Assembly (NCBI GenBank): GCA_020853585.1
Contig: JADYYQ010000038.1
Location: 1-41,220, forward strand
DNA from: Ottowia sp.
GTDB taxonomy: Bacteria; Pseudomonadota; Gammaproteobacteria; Burkholderiales; Burkholderiaceae
Direction of reading: 5' to 3'
DNA: 41,220 bases
The position numbers and the translations under genes are program-made. Below, piece by piece: positions 18,141 through 27,240 of this stretch (its first letter is position 1; the number at the start of each line of letters is the position of its first letter). Below the pieces are notes generated by a model, which was not told where the DNA came from, did no database searches, and saw nothing but the letters and a program-made list of their open reading frames with translations.

Positions 18141-18496
18141 TCCAATTCCGTATCAAAAAAGACATCTACATATAAAAAATAAAAGAGTGAAAACACACGT
18201 GCACTCCCTACACATACACACCACTGGACCCAGCCACATTCTCTAGGCTTCACCTTCTGCGCGGCAAGCACAAAAATATCAAGCGCAATGGTGCAACACA
18301 GCGCACTTACGTGAATTCAAGTGAAGATGGATAACCCATCATCACGATGGCATGCTGGCCTAACTTCACCTAGTTAGCGTTTTCCCCACTCGGTGCGTAA
18401 TCTATTTCTGGCACATGCACCCCTTGGCGAGAAAACGAATGCGCTGTTTCAACACCTCGGGATACCTGTGCTACGTATTGTTATGTACACACCTTG
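18141..18496. other. intergenic region between ppsA and ribB
   Basis: A 356-nt stretch, both flanking genes on the minus strand. It contains an imperfect hairpin (arms 18321-18330 and 18336-18345, 9 of 10 paired, 5-nt loop) without a T-tract. I looked for an FMN riboswitch on the minus strand before ribB and did not find its conserved segments. No coding frame is convincing. Confidence 0.6.
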
Positions 18497-20941
18497 CTAT
18501 TGCACTGTGGCTGTTTCTTGATAAGTAGTAGAGTTAGGTAACTGCGCAGCCAATGTGCGCCAGGTTTGCAGCACACTGTCGGGATTCAGCGAGATTGAGC
18601 CAATACCCTGTGCCATTAACCATGCTGCAAAATCGGGATGATCTGATGGCCCTTGACCGCAAATACCAATATATTTTCCCTGAGCATGGCAAGCGGCAAT
18701 GGCGCGCTCCAGCAAAAATTTCACAGCAGGATCGCGCTCATCAAAATCAGCTGCCAATAGGGCAAGACCCGAATCACGATCAAGGCCTAATGTAAGCTGC
18801 GTAAGATCATTCGAACCAATAGAGAAACCATCAAAGTACTGTAGGAAAGCAGCAGCCAAAATCGCATTCGAAGGCACTTCGCACATCATGATCAAACGCA
18901 AACCCTCTTCACCGCGTTTTAATCCATACTTTTCAAGAAGCGCAACCACTTCTTTGGCTTGCTCTAAGGTGCGCACAAAGGGCACCATAATTTCGATATT
19001 AGTAAGCCCCATCTCATTGCGCGCATACTTTAATGCCTGACATTCCATGGCAAACGCCTGCGAAAACTCAGCCGCAAGATAGCGCGATGCACCCCGAAAA
19101 CCTAGCATGGGGTTTTCTTCGTCAGGCTCATAACGCGCGCCACCCATCAGTTTTTTATACTCATTTGACTTAAAGTCAGACAAACGCACAATCACCGGCT
19201 TGGGATAAAAAGCAGCGCCAATGGTCGCAATACCTTCGGTCAATTTATCAACATAAAACGCACGGGGGCTGGCATGACCACGTGCAGCACTCTCTACGGC
19301 CTTTTTTAAATCAGGGGAAACATGCGGATAATCCAACACGGCTTTAGGATGAATGCCAATATTGTTATTGATAATAAATTCTAAGCGCGCTAACCCAACA
19401 CCGGCATTGGGCAACTGACAAAATGCGAATGCCAGCTGCGGGTTACCGACATTCATCATTAACTTAATAGGCAGCTCAGGCATAGCCCCACGCTGTATCT
19501 GCGTGACCTCTGTCTCAAGCAATCCATCATAAATATGTCCCTCATCACCTTGCGCACACGAAACCGTCACAAGCATGCCGTTTTTAAGCGTCTGCGTCGC
19601 ATCACCACAGCCCACCACCGCCGGTACGCCCAACTCACGCGCAATAATCGCAGCATGGCAAGTCCGTCCCCCGCGGTTCGTCACAATCGCCGCAGCCCGT
19701 TTCATCACAGGCTCCCAATTGGGGTCTGTCATATCCGCGACTAATACATCACCCGGCTGTACGCTCTCCATATTGGCTACATCGGTGACCACTCTCACTC
19801 GACCAGTACCAATTTTTTGGCCAATCGCGCGACCACGCGCAATAATTTGAGCGCTGCCTTTTAGCGCATAGCGATATTCGGTTTGCGATTTTTGCTGGCT
19901 CTTTACTGTCTCCGGCCGTGCTTGCAAAATATACAACTGCCCATCTTGCCCGTCTTTACCCCACTCAATATCCATCGGACGGCCATAGTGGACTTCGATC
20001 AAGAGTGCAATACGCGCTAATGCCGTTACATCTTCATCACTTAATGAATAACGATTGCGCAGTTCGGTGGGGACCGCTAACGTTTTGACACGACCCGCCT
20101 CACCGGGCGCAGCAAACTCCATTTTGATCAACTTAGAACCGAGATTGCGCCGAATAATCGCTGCTTTATCTGCACGTAATGTCGGCTTAAATACATAAAA
20201 TTCATCTGGATTGACCGCGCCTTGAACAATGGTTTCGCCTAAGCCATAACTCGATGTGATCAAAATCACATCATCAAAACCTGATTCTGTATCTAAAGTA
20301 AACATCACCCCCGCAGCACCGCAATCGGCACGCACCATACGCTGTACACCCGCTGAGAGCGCCACATCAGCATGGGCAAACCCTTTGTGTACACGATAAG
20401 AAATTGCACGATCGTTGTACAGTGAAGCAAATACCAAGCGGATTTTTTCTAACACATCCTCAATGCCTTCAACATTGAGATAACTTTCTTGTTGCCCAGC
20501 AAAGGAAGCATCGGGCAGATCTTCCGCAGTCGCCGAACTACGTACAGCAAACGACCCGCCCGCCCGCGCTAAGGCCTCGTAATGTGTGCGTATCTCCGCT
20601 TCCAGTCGGGGTTGCAAGGGGGCCGTCGCGATCCATTGGCGAATTTCTGACCCTGCCTCAGAGAGCGCTCTCACATCTTCTACATTTAAACGGGTTAAGC
20701 GCTCAGCAATTTTTTGCACTAAATCGTTATGCGCTAAAAAATCGCGAAATGCCAGCGAGGTAGTCGCAAAACCAGTGGGTACGCGAACACCGGCTTCGTT
20801 GAGCTGCGAGATCATCTCGCCTAGTGAAGCATTTTTACCACCGACTTTATCAACATCAGTCATACGTAACTGCTCAAACGGCAGTACATAAGCAGCGCCG
20901 TGCATATCAACAGAGGCGTTTAAATGATTAGGGGAATGCAT
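18497..20941 (-). CDS. ppsA: phosphoenolpyruvate synthase
   Basis: An 814-aa PEP synthase (pyruvate, water dikinase): pyruvate + ATP + H2O gives PEP + AMP + Pi, the entry to gluconeogenesis. Domains: N-terminal ATP-grasp pyruvate/phosphate-dikinase domain ([11 protein letters not shown] near 33; [21 protein letters not shown]), the swivelling phosphohistidine domain with [14 protein letters not shown] (H429), and a C-terminal PEP-utilising TIM-barrel ([32 protein letters not shown] with the expected catalytic Cys). The start has GAGGT 5 nt upstream. Slightly longer than E. coli PpsA. It is divergent from ppsR, whose product regulates it by phosphorylation. Confidence 0.97.
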   Translation of the reverse strand: MHSPNHLNASVDMHGAAYVLPFEQLRMTDVDKVGGKNASLGEMISQLNEAGVRVPTGFATTSLAFRDFLAHNDLVQKIAERLTRLNVEDVRALSEAGSEIRQWIATAPLQPRLEAEIRTHYEALARAGGSFAVRSSATAEDLPDASFAGQQESYLNVEGIEDVLEKIRLVFASLYNDRAISYRVHKGFAHADVALSAGVQRMVRADCGAAGVMFTLDTESGFDDVILITSSYGLGETIVQGAVNPDEFYVFKPTLRADKAAIIRRNLGSKLIKMEFAAPGEAGRVKTLAVPTELRNRYSLSDEDVTALARIALLIEVHYGRPMDIEWGKDGQDGQLYILQARPETVKSQQKSQTEYRYALKGSAQIIARGRAIGQKIGTGRVRVVTDVANMESVQPGDVLVADMTDPNWEPVMKRAAAIVTNRGGRTCHAAIIARELGVPAVVGCGDATQTLKNGMLVTVSCAQGDEGHIYDGLLETEVTQIQRGAMPELPIKLMMNVGNPQLAFAFCQLPNAGVGLARLEFIINNNIGIHPKAVLDYPHVSPDLKKAVESAARGHASPRAFYVDKLTEGIATIGAAFYPKPVIVRLSDFKSNEYKKLMGGARYEPDEENPMLGFRGASRYLAAEFSQAFAMECQALKYARNEMGLTNIEIMVPFVRTLEQAKEVVALLEKYGLKRGEEGLRLIMMCEVPSNAILAAAFLQYFDGFSIGSNDLTQLTLGLDRDSGLALLAADFDERDPAVKFLLERAIAACHAQGKYIGICGQGPSDHPDFAAWLMAQGIGSISLNPDSVLQTWRTLAAQLPNSTTYQETATVQ

Positions 20942-21359
20942 GAATGACCTCGATTAACTTAATAAAAACAGGCTGCGTGTAGCGCAAGTGAAAAAATCAT
21001 TGAACTAACTCACGCCTAATGTGCTTAAAAAAGATTTACTTAACAACCGATCCAATATGTTTACAACACAGCTACCCGCAATACGGGCTACTTTTCTATT
21101 GAAATCTAAGCAGGACAGCATCTGCCGTTCTACATTCAACCTACTATCCACACTTAACGCCTCAATCAACAATGAGGACACCACCAAATCAGCCCATGTA
21201 GCCCGATTATTAAGGGTTTTGCTGCGCAAACCCACTTAAATGGTGCCTAAGCAGTACACTTAAGCTCACCGCCTTTAGTAAGGCCCCGGCATTTTACGCC
21301 AGCGCAAGGCAAAATCGCTTTTCTTGATCTTTTTCTTTTTACCTATTTTAAATATCACT
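20942..21359. other. divergent ppsA-ppsR intergenic region
   Basis: 418 nt holding the promoters of ppsA (minus) and ppsR (plus). Frames inside (for example 21021-21239) have no ribosome binding site and no recognisable product. No repeat, RNA or operator could be supported. Confidence 0.5.
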
Positions 21360-22193
21360 ATGCACACCGTTCCTGCCAAAGCACGCTCTGTATTTATTGT
21401 TTCTGATGGCACAGGAGTCACCGCGGAGACATTTAGTCATTCCATTTTGTCGCAATTTGAAATTAAATTTAGGATCATCAAACTCCCTTTTGTCGACAAC
21501 GCTGATAAAGCACGCGAAGTCGTGATGAAAATTAATGACTCTTTTCAAACTGAAGGGGTGCGTCCCATTGTTTTTTCTACGCTGGTCAATCCCGATGTCA
21601 ATCGTATCGTCGCGACCGGGGGCGGATTGATGATGGATATGTTCCAAACATTTATCGAGCCCATTGAGCAAGAGCTGGGTGTTAAATCAACGCATGCACT
21701 CGGACGAGTGCATCAAAATATTGATTCTAAAGCGTACCGGCAACGTATCGAAGCCATTAATTTTTCACTCGCGCATGACGATGGTCAATCTGACAAAAAT
21801 TTATCGCAAGCCGATGTGATTTTGGTCGGCGTATCGCGCAGCGGCAAAACACCAACTAGTCTCTATATGGCTATGCAATACGGTATTAAAGCCGCAAATT
21901 ATCCGCTGATCCCCGAAGACTTTGAGCGGGGTAAATTACCTGATCCGCTCATCCCTCATATTGCTAAAACCTATGGTTTATCAATTGATCCAACACGTCT
22001 GTCAGAAATTCGTAATGAACGCCGACCGGGTAGCAAATACGCCGCGCTCGACAATTGTCGCTATGAGGTTAATGAAGCCCAATCATTGATGCAAAGAGAA
22101 GGAATCAAATGGCTATCATCTACCCACAGATCCATAGAAGAAATTGCCACCAAAGTGCTACAAGAACTCAATATTGAGCCGGAAAATAATTGA
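21360..22193 (+). CDS. ppsR: PEP synthetase regulatory protein (bifunctional kinase/pyrophosphorylase)
   Basis: A 277-aa DUF299-family protein. It inactivates PEP synthase by ADP-dependent phosphorylation of a threonine next to the catalytic histidine and reactivates it by Pi-dependent dephosphorylation. Family signatures: VFIVSDGTGVTAETFSHSIL near the N-terminus and the P-loop GVSRSGKT (157-164) followed by PTSLYMA. RPGSKYA and the C-terminal SSTHRSIEEIA segment also fit. The ATG at 21360 gives the normal family length; an upstream TTG in frame would add 12 unlikely hydrophobic residues. No strong ribosome binding site. Divergent from its target gene ppsA. Confidence 0.95.
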   Translation: MHTVPAKARSVFIVSDGTGVTAETFSHSILSQFEIKFRIIKLPFVDNADKAREVVMKINDSFQTEGVRPIVFSTLVNPDVNRIVATGGGLMMDMFQTFIEPIEQELGVKSTHALGRVHQNIDSKAYRQRIEAINFSLAHDDGQSDKNLSQADVILVGVSRSGKTPTSLYMAMQYGIKAANYPLIPEDFERGKLPDPLIPHIAKTYGLSIDPTRLSEIRNERRPGSKYAALDNCRYEVNEAQSLMQREGIKWLSSTHRSIEEIATKVLQELNIEPENN

Positions 22194-22550
22194 GATAACA
22201 ATGACCGAAAAAATCACGCGTTTGTATTTCGCGTTTGTACTTTTATCCACCTTGTAAAAATACAAAAACCACTTCGTCACCACATATATGTACCTATCTT
22301 GCATAACAACAGACAGGGCTAAAAAACGCCCGAATGCGCGGAAATCGGCATGATCAACAACAAGACTGTGAGCAGCGCCATGTAACTCATGCGGCAAATT
22401 ATCCAATGGTCTGCGCTACCTATCAAAAAGAAGATACATTAAAGCCATACGATGTCATACCCGACCCTATTACTACAACCGCTATCAATCGCATCTTTTT
22501 AGGCAAAAAATACTAGAGCACCCCCAGCGCACAAACCGAAAGGCATCTTG
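22194..22550. other. intergenic region between ppsR and the MgtA-type ATPase gene
   Basis: 357 nt. A 60-codon frame (22334-22516) lacks a ribosome binding site and resembles nothing I know. Magnesium-sensing leaders exist before mgtA in enterobacteria, but I could not recognise one here. Confidence 0.5.
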
Positions 22551-25439
22551 ATGAAGCTCAACATACTCAAAGAAACTTTTGCACGTTTTGTGCGCGGCCA
22601 TGGCATGTCCCATTACTTTCGCCGTTTAGCGATTTTGGATATGTTTCGCAGTACACCGCCTGCGGCAAAAACTTTATCCCCCGCTTTAGCCGAAGTCCTT
22701 ATCCACGCCTCGGATACGCTACCTTTTTCCTTGTTAAATCACCTTCACAGTCGACCTGAAGGATTAACAGAGAGCGAAGCCATCACGGTGCGCGAACAAG
22801 TAGGCCCTAATGAAGTCGCGCACGAAAAGCCCGTGCCATGGTGGTTGCACTTATGGAATTGCTACAAAAATCCCTTTAACTTATTGTTAACGGTGCTGGC
22901 TCTTATTTCGTACTTTACCGACGATATGAAAGCCACTATTGTTATCAACGCCATGATTGCATTGTCCACCATCATGCGCTTTGTACAAGAAGCACGCTCT
23001 AATCAAGCGGCAGAAAAATTACAAGCTTTAGTCAGCAATACAGCGACGGTACTCCGTATTGATACGCAGGGGGAAGATAACCCAACTCACGCTCATCTTG
23101 AAATAGATACGCAGCGCATCACACCTGCGAATGGCGCACAAAATCAAGCTATTAGCCTTAATGAATCATCTCAACAAACAGATTTAGCATCCACTCACGA
23201 TGACGCACACAATGCAGACGATCGCGCCCTTGTTTCTTCACATATACATAAGCGCATTGAGTTACCCATTAAACAACTTGTGCCGGGCGACATCGTGCAG
23301 TTGTCTGCGGGCGATATGGTGCCCGCAGATATCCGTATCTTGACCGCCAAAGATTTATTTGTCAGTCAATCCGCCATGACTGGGGAATCTATTCCTGTTG
23401 AAAAATTCACAACACACCAAGATAAAAAAACGAGCAATCCACTCGAGCGCAATAATTTATGCTTTATGGGCACCAATGTCGTCAGCGGCGCTGCCGCTGC
23501 CGTGGTTATCAACACCGGCAATAACACTTATTTCGGTGCACTGGCTCAACGCATTACCACTTATGACAATCAAGTAACTACATTTCAACTTGGCGTAAAC
23601 CAAGTGAGTTGGTTACTTATTCGTTTTATGCTGGTGATGACGCCTATTGTGCTGTTATTAAATGGGCTCACCAAAGGAAGTTGGGTTGACGCCTGTTTAT
23701 TTGCGCTCTCGATTGCGGTGGGGCTCACCCCTGAAATGCTCCCTGTGATCGTGACCTCTACGCTCGCTAAGGGTGCCGTAATTCTGTCGCGCAAAAAAGT
23801 CATCATCAAACGTTTAGATGCGATTCAAAATTTTGGGGCAATGGATATTTTATGTACCGACAAAACCGGTACATTGACGCAAGATAAAATATTTTTAACG
23901 CGCCACACTGATGCCTTTGGCGAAGAATCTGATTCTGTTTTGGAATATGCTTACCTTAATAGTTACTATCAAACGGGCCTAAAAAATTTACTGGATGTGG
24001 CAGTGCTCGATCATGTAGAGGTGCTACGTGAATTACGTGTTGCAACGGCTTTTCGTAAAATCGATGAAATTCCATTTGATTTCACACGTCGCCGTATGTC
24101 AGTGGTCGTCGCTGAACACGATGCGTGTCATCAACTTATCTGTAAAGGCGCCGTCGAAGAAGTGCTATCTATCTGTGATCGCGTCGCACATGGACAAAAT
24201 ACCGAGCGCTTAACGCAAGAATTGCTCATTCGCATTAAAGCAATCACCGCCGATTTAAATGAAGAAGGACTACGTGTGGTCGCCGTTGCCGCAAAAGAGT
24301 TGCCTGCTGACAAAGAAATCTACGGCGTTGCTGATGAAACTGCCCTTACCCTTATTGGTTACATCGCCTTTCTTGACCCGCCCAAAGAATCGACAGCGCC
24401 GGCATTACGTGCCCTTAAAGCGCATGGCATCGATGTCAAAATATTGACCGGAGATAATGAACTTGTCACCGCAAAAATATGTCGAGAAGTCGGACTCCCT
24501 GTCGCCGGCATTCAACTGGGAACCGATATTGATACGCTAAGTGATACCGAGTTGGCACGCATTGTTGAACACACGACGATCTTTGCTAAATTAAATCCTT
24601 CTCATAAAGAACGCATCGTACAAATACTGCACGACAAGGGCCATGTGGTCGGATTTATGGGCGATGGCATTAATGATGCGTCAGCACTACGCGCAGCTGA
24701 TATTGGTATCTCTGTTGATACCGCCGTCGATATCGCTAAAGAAGCCGCCGATATTATTTTGTTAGAAAAAAGCTTAATGGTGTTAGAAGAAGGCGTGATA
24801 GAAGGTCGTAAGACTTTTGCCAATATGCTTAAGTACATCAAAATGACAGCTAGCTCTAATTTTGGCAATGTATTTTCCGTATTAGTCGCGAGCGCCTTTT
24901 TACCGTTCTTACCGATGTTACCTATGCAGCTTCTGGTACAAAATTTGCTGTACGACATTTCACAGATAGCGATTCCTTTTGATCACGTTGATCCAGAGTT
25001 TCTCAAAAAACCACAGCACTGGAATGCCCCTGATATTGGTCGCTTTATGATTTTTTTTGGCCCTATCAGCTCAGTGTTTGATATCACCACCTTTCTCGTA
25101 TTGTGGTTTGCCTTGGGTGCAAACGCACCGGAGCACCAAACTTTATTTCAATCAGGGTGGTTTGTAGAAGGGCTGCTCTCACAAACATTAATTGTGCATA
25201 TGATTCGCACGCAAAAAATCCCATTTATTCAAAGCCGCGCAGCCTGGCCACTGATGACGATGACGCTTGTGATGATGGCCATCGGTATTGCACTGCCTAT
25301 GTCAAGCGCTGCTTCTTATTTTAAATTTGCCGCGCTGCCGCTCAGTTATTTTCCATGGCTGTGCGCCATATTGCTTACCTATATGGCACTGACACAGCTA
25401 ATGAAAGGCTGGTATGCACGCCGCTATGGTTGGCAATAG
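22551..25439 (+). CDS. mgtA: magnesium-translocating P-type ATPase (MgtA/MgtB type)
   Basis: A 962-aa P3B-type ATPase importing Mg2+ across the inner membrane. Colinear with Salmonella MgtA/MgtB as I remember them: TVLALISYF early, MTGESIPVEK in the A domain, VGLTPEMLP in M4, DKTGTLTQDK with phosphorylated D437, KGAVEEVL in the N domain, KILTGD, GDGIND and the long ASSNFGNVFSVLVASAFLPFLPMLP membrane region. The start is ATG 22551 with GAAAGG 7 nt upstream; a TTG one codon earlier is less likely. Two oddities: an extra His/Asp/Ser-rich stretch at about 171-235, and S711 where the hinge motif GDGxNDxPAL usually has Pro. It is longer than the roughly 900-aa relatives because of the insert. Confidence 0.93.
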   Translation: MKLNILKETFARFVRGHGMSHYFRRLAILDMFRSTPPAAKTLSPALAEVLIHASDTLPFSLLNHLHSRPEGLTESEAITVREQVGPNEVAHEKPVPWWLHLWNCYKNPFNLLLTVLALISYFTDDMKATIVINAMIALSTIMRFVQEARSNQAAEKLQALVSNTATVLRIDTQGEDNPTHAHLEIDTQRITPANGAQNQAISLNESSQQTDLASTHDDAHNADDRALVSSHIHKRIELPIKQLVPGDIVQLSAGDMVPADIRILTAKDLFVSQSAMTGESIPVEKFTTHQDKKTSNPLERNNLCFMGTNVVSGAAAAVVINTGNNTYFGALAQRITTYDNQVTTFQLGVNQVSWLLIRFMLVMTPIVLLLNGLTKGSWVDACLFALSIAVGLTPEMLPVIVTSTLAKGAVILSRKKVIIKRLDAIQNFGAMDILCTDKTGTLTQDKIFLTRHTDAFGEESDSVLEYAYLNSYYQTGLKNLLDVAVLDHVEVLRELRVATAFRKIDEIPFDFTRRRMSVVVAEHDACHQLICKGAVEEVLSICDRVAHGQNTERLTQELLIRIKAITADLNEEGLRVVAVAAKELPADKEIYGVADETALTLIGYIAFLDPPKESTAPALRALKAHGIDVKILTGDNELVTAKICREVGLPVAGIQLGTDIDTLSDTELARIVEHTTIFAKLNPSHKERIVQILHDKGHVVGFMGDGINDASALRAADIGISVDTAVDIAKEAADIILLEKSLMVLEEGVIEGRKTFANMLKYIKMTASSNFGNVFSVLVASAFLPFLPMLPMQLLVQNLLYDISQIAIPFDHVDPEFLKKPQHWNAPDIGRFMIFFGPISSVFDITTFLVLWFALGANAPEHQTLFQSGWFVEGLLSQTLIVHMIRTQKIPFIQSRAAWPLMTMTLVMMAIGIALPMSSAASYFKFAALPLSYFPWLCAILLTYMALTQLMKGWYARRYGWQ

Positions 25440-25560
25440 TGGCAGAGAAAACTTTAATTTTCCCGTCACCTAGATAACCGGTTACACACCCCGTATTGCA
25501 TCCATATCGGTGAATAGTTTTAAAACACAAAGCCACTCAGCGTTACAAAAAAAGAGGTGG

Positions 25561-26391
25561 CTATATCGCAAAAAAATGCCAATAATGCGCCCGGTTTTCT
25601 TCGACATAATTTGCCACTTCATTACGTAGCATGTGCACTTCATTGCTTGAGATAGGCTCGCGGCTATTACGCGCAGCCATCAACACGGATTCCCAAAAGC
25701 AATTTCCCTCATTCGTGGTTTCTGCAATATCTAATTGGCCGTCTTCTTGCACAAGCATAGGCTGATAATGCCCACGGTTTGCTATGAGAATACGTTGCAA
25801 TATTAATCTCTGATTGGGCAGCGCATCGCCAAACTCCTGACAACCGGGCACAAAAACATCGCGCTCAAGATGATTAGGATGATGAATCCATATGGGGCAA
25901 GCAGAAAAGCGACTGTATATAACCGGCACCAGATCCCCCATATGATTGTTCCAACTACCCATTGTTCTAATAGATGTAATACCTTGCTCAAAGGTCTGTA
26001 GCCTTCCTCCAGACAATGCTGCTTTAACGTTCTGCCCAGGCAGAGGTGTTTTTCTGATAGGCACTTTATTTTTATCGGTAGATTGCCCTCGATTGATACT
26101 TTCCCATCCCGCCTTTAAAAAAGCACCCAACCGCCTAACCGAATGATCAGCAGCAACACTGACGATATGAAATCCTGCCGCGGCTTCACTTAATCGTATG
26201 GCAATAGAGGCAGGCAACTGCGTCACGTTATCTATCGGCAATGACCTAGCTGCATTATCCAATCGTGAGACGTGGCCAGCGGAGTGCGACTGTTTACGGG
26301 TCGCAACAGAATCTTGTTGATTATCCACACGATTATTTTCTACACGCGCCTGGATGGGCGATCTACTTAAAAAACACGACGGTATTTTCAT
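25561..26391 (-). CDS. candidate OTU-like cysteine protease (deubiquitinase effector) with permuted motifs
   Basis: 276 aa. The C-terminal part carries the OTU cysteine motif NEGNCFWESV (C231) and the helix that follows it in OTU proteases (LRNEVANYVEENRAHYWHF, 255-273). The His-motif equivalent NRGHYQPMLVQ (H208) comes before the Cys motif instead of after it. It is preceded by GSWNNHMGDLVPVIYSRF (145-162), which fits the OTU strand region W...D..V..IY, and by strand IWIHHPN. The order is thus that of a circularly permuted OTU fold. Residues 1 to about 60 look disordered, as in type III secretion signals, with no signal peptide. OTU enzymes cleave ubiquitin, a eukaryotic protein, so a host target is inferred. 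No ribosome binding site is seen before the ATG. The gene stands alone and converges with mgtA. Confidence 0.65.
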   Translation of the reverse strand: MKIPSCFLSRSPIQARVENNRVDNQQDSVATRKQSHSAGHVSRLDNAARSLPIDNVTQLPASIAIRLSEAAAGFHIVSVAADHSVRRLGAFLKAGWESINRGQSTDKNKVPIRKTPLPGQNVKAALSGGRLQTFEQGITSIRTMGSWNNHMGDLVPVIYSRFSACPIWIHHPNHLERDVFVPGCQEFGDALPNQRLILQRILIANRGHYQPMLVQEDGQLDIAETTNEGNCFWESVLMAARNSREPISSNEVHMLRNEVANYVEENRAHYWHFFAI

Positions 26392-26745
26392 TGCATCTAT
26401 TTAATATAATTAATGAACAACCCTTTGGGTGGTAACAGGCCCTCGTTTATTTTATTAATGAGTCTTTATTTCACTTTCTTCATCATGTTTTATAGATACC
26501 TATCGCACTAGCCAATATCAAACTCACTTAATACTTTTGCACCAACATTGAGCAATGGGTCAGACAAGGAGTAATGACAATCGCGCGCATCGCAAACGAT
26601 GGGTAAAAAAGAATCGGCGTACAACCACGGTGATGCCAGCACATAAAGCAAGCGATATGCAGATACATATAAAACACATATTCATCCGCATATCACATGG
26701 CCCTATTGCAGACACATGTAAGTTGCTTACTTTTCCTGACTGCGC
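26392..26745. other. intergenic region between the TlpA-like gene and the OTU-like gene
   Basis: 354 nt, A+T-rich near the OTU-like gene start, where minus-strand TATATT-like sequence could serve as a -10. On the plus strand AAGGAG at 26566-26571 precedes a 10-codon ATG frame (26574-26606), overlapped at its stop by a 15-codon frame. No larger gene is supported. Confidence 0.45.
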
Positions 26746-27240
26746 TTATTTTTTTGGTTTATCGCATGCAATCAATGCCGCTTGTATCCATAGCCGATCA
26801 ATTTCCCCGGTCTTGATCGCACATACGCTGTGTGTCGCATCCAATACCACGGTATGAGGGAGTGCAGCATAGGTATCACCAAAGCGACGCAAGAGCACTT
26901 CCGGCTGTGAGACCGCGATAAGTTGCGGATACATAGAGGGCTGTTCAGCCAGAAAACGCACAGCACTTGCCCGGTTATCCACTGCTACCCCTAAAAACTG
27001 CACATCCGGACGTTCTTTGGCATAAGCAAGCAACACCGGCATCTCTTTTAAGCAAGGTTGACAAGCGCTACTCCAAAAATTGATGACAACAGGACGTCCC
27101 ACAAAATCAGCTAAGCGTACAAATGCAGAGCCATCTATCATGGGTAATATGAATGTCATCGGCACATTTAACTGCGCCGATGCGATACCCATCGATGCAA
27201 CAGAGTAAATAAGCGATAGCAGATAAACACTGCACTTCAT
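26746..27240 (-). CDS. TlpA-like periplasmic thioredoxin-fold protein
   Basis: A 164-aa exported thioredoxin-fold protein of the TlpA/ResA kind. Residues 1-22 form a signal peptide ending ASA-Q. The redox motif is CQPC (C60-C63) within VINFWSSACQPCLKEMP, and the cis-proline is probably in ALPHTVVL. Such proteins reduce disulfides or metal-binding cysteines in the periplasm. Its ATG overlaps the receptor's stop by one base (TAATG), so the two are translationally coupled. It likely keeps thiols of the receptor plug (CSVC) or the DUF2946-like protein reduced, but that is inference from the operon. Confidence 0.85.
   Translation of the reverse strand: MKCSVYLLSLIYSVASMGIASAQLNVPMTFILPMIDGSAFVRLADFVGRPVVINFWSSACQPCLKEMPVLLAYAKERPDVQFLGVAVDNRASAVRFLAEQPSMYPQLIAVSQPEVLLRRFGDTYAALPHTVVLDATHSVCAIKTGEIDRLWIQAALIACDKPKK

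Noticed and set aside
18141-18496. FMN riboswitch before ribB
   Set aside because: I read the minus strand upstream of ribB for the conserved RFN segments and did not find them; only an unrelated hairpin is present.
22334-22516. 60-codon frame before mgtA, considered as an Mg2+-sensing leader peptide
   Set aside because: It lacks a ribosome binding site and the Pro/Asp-rich signature of known mgt leader peptides.
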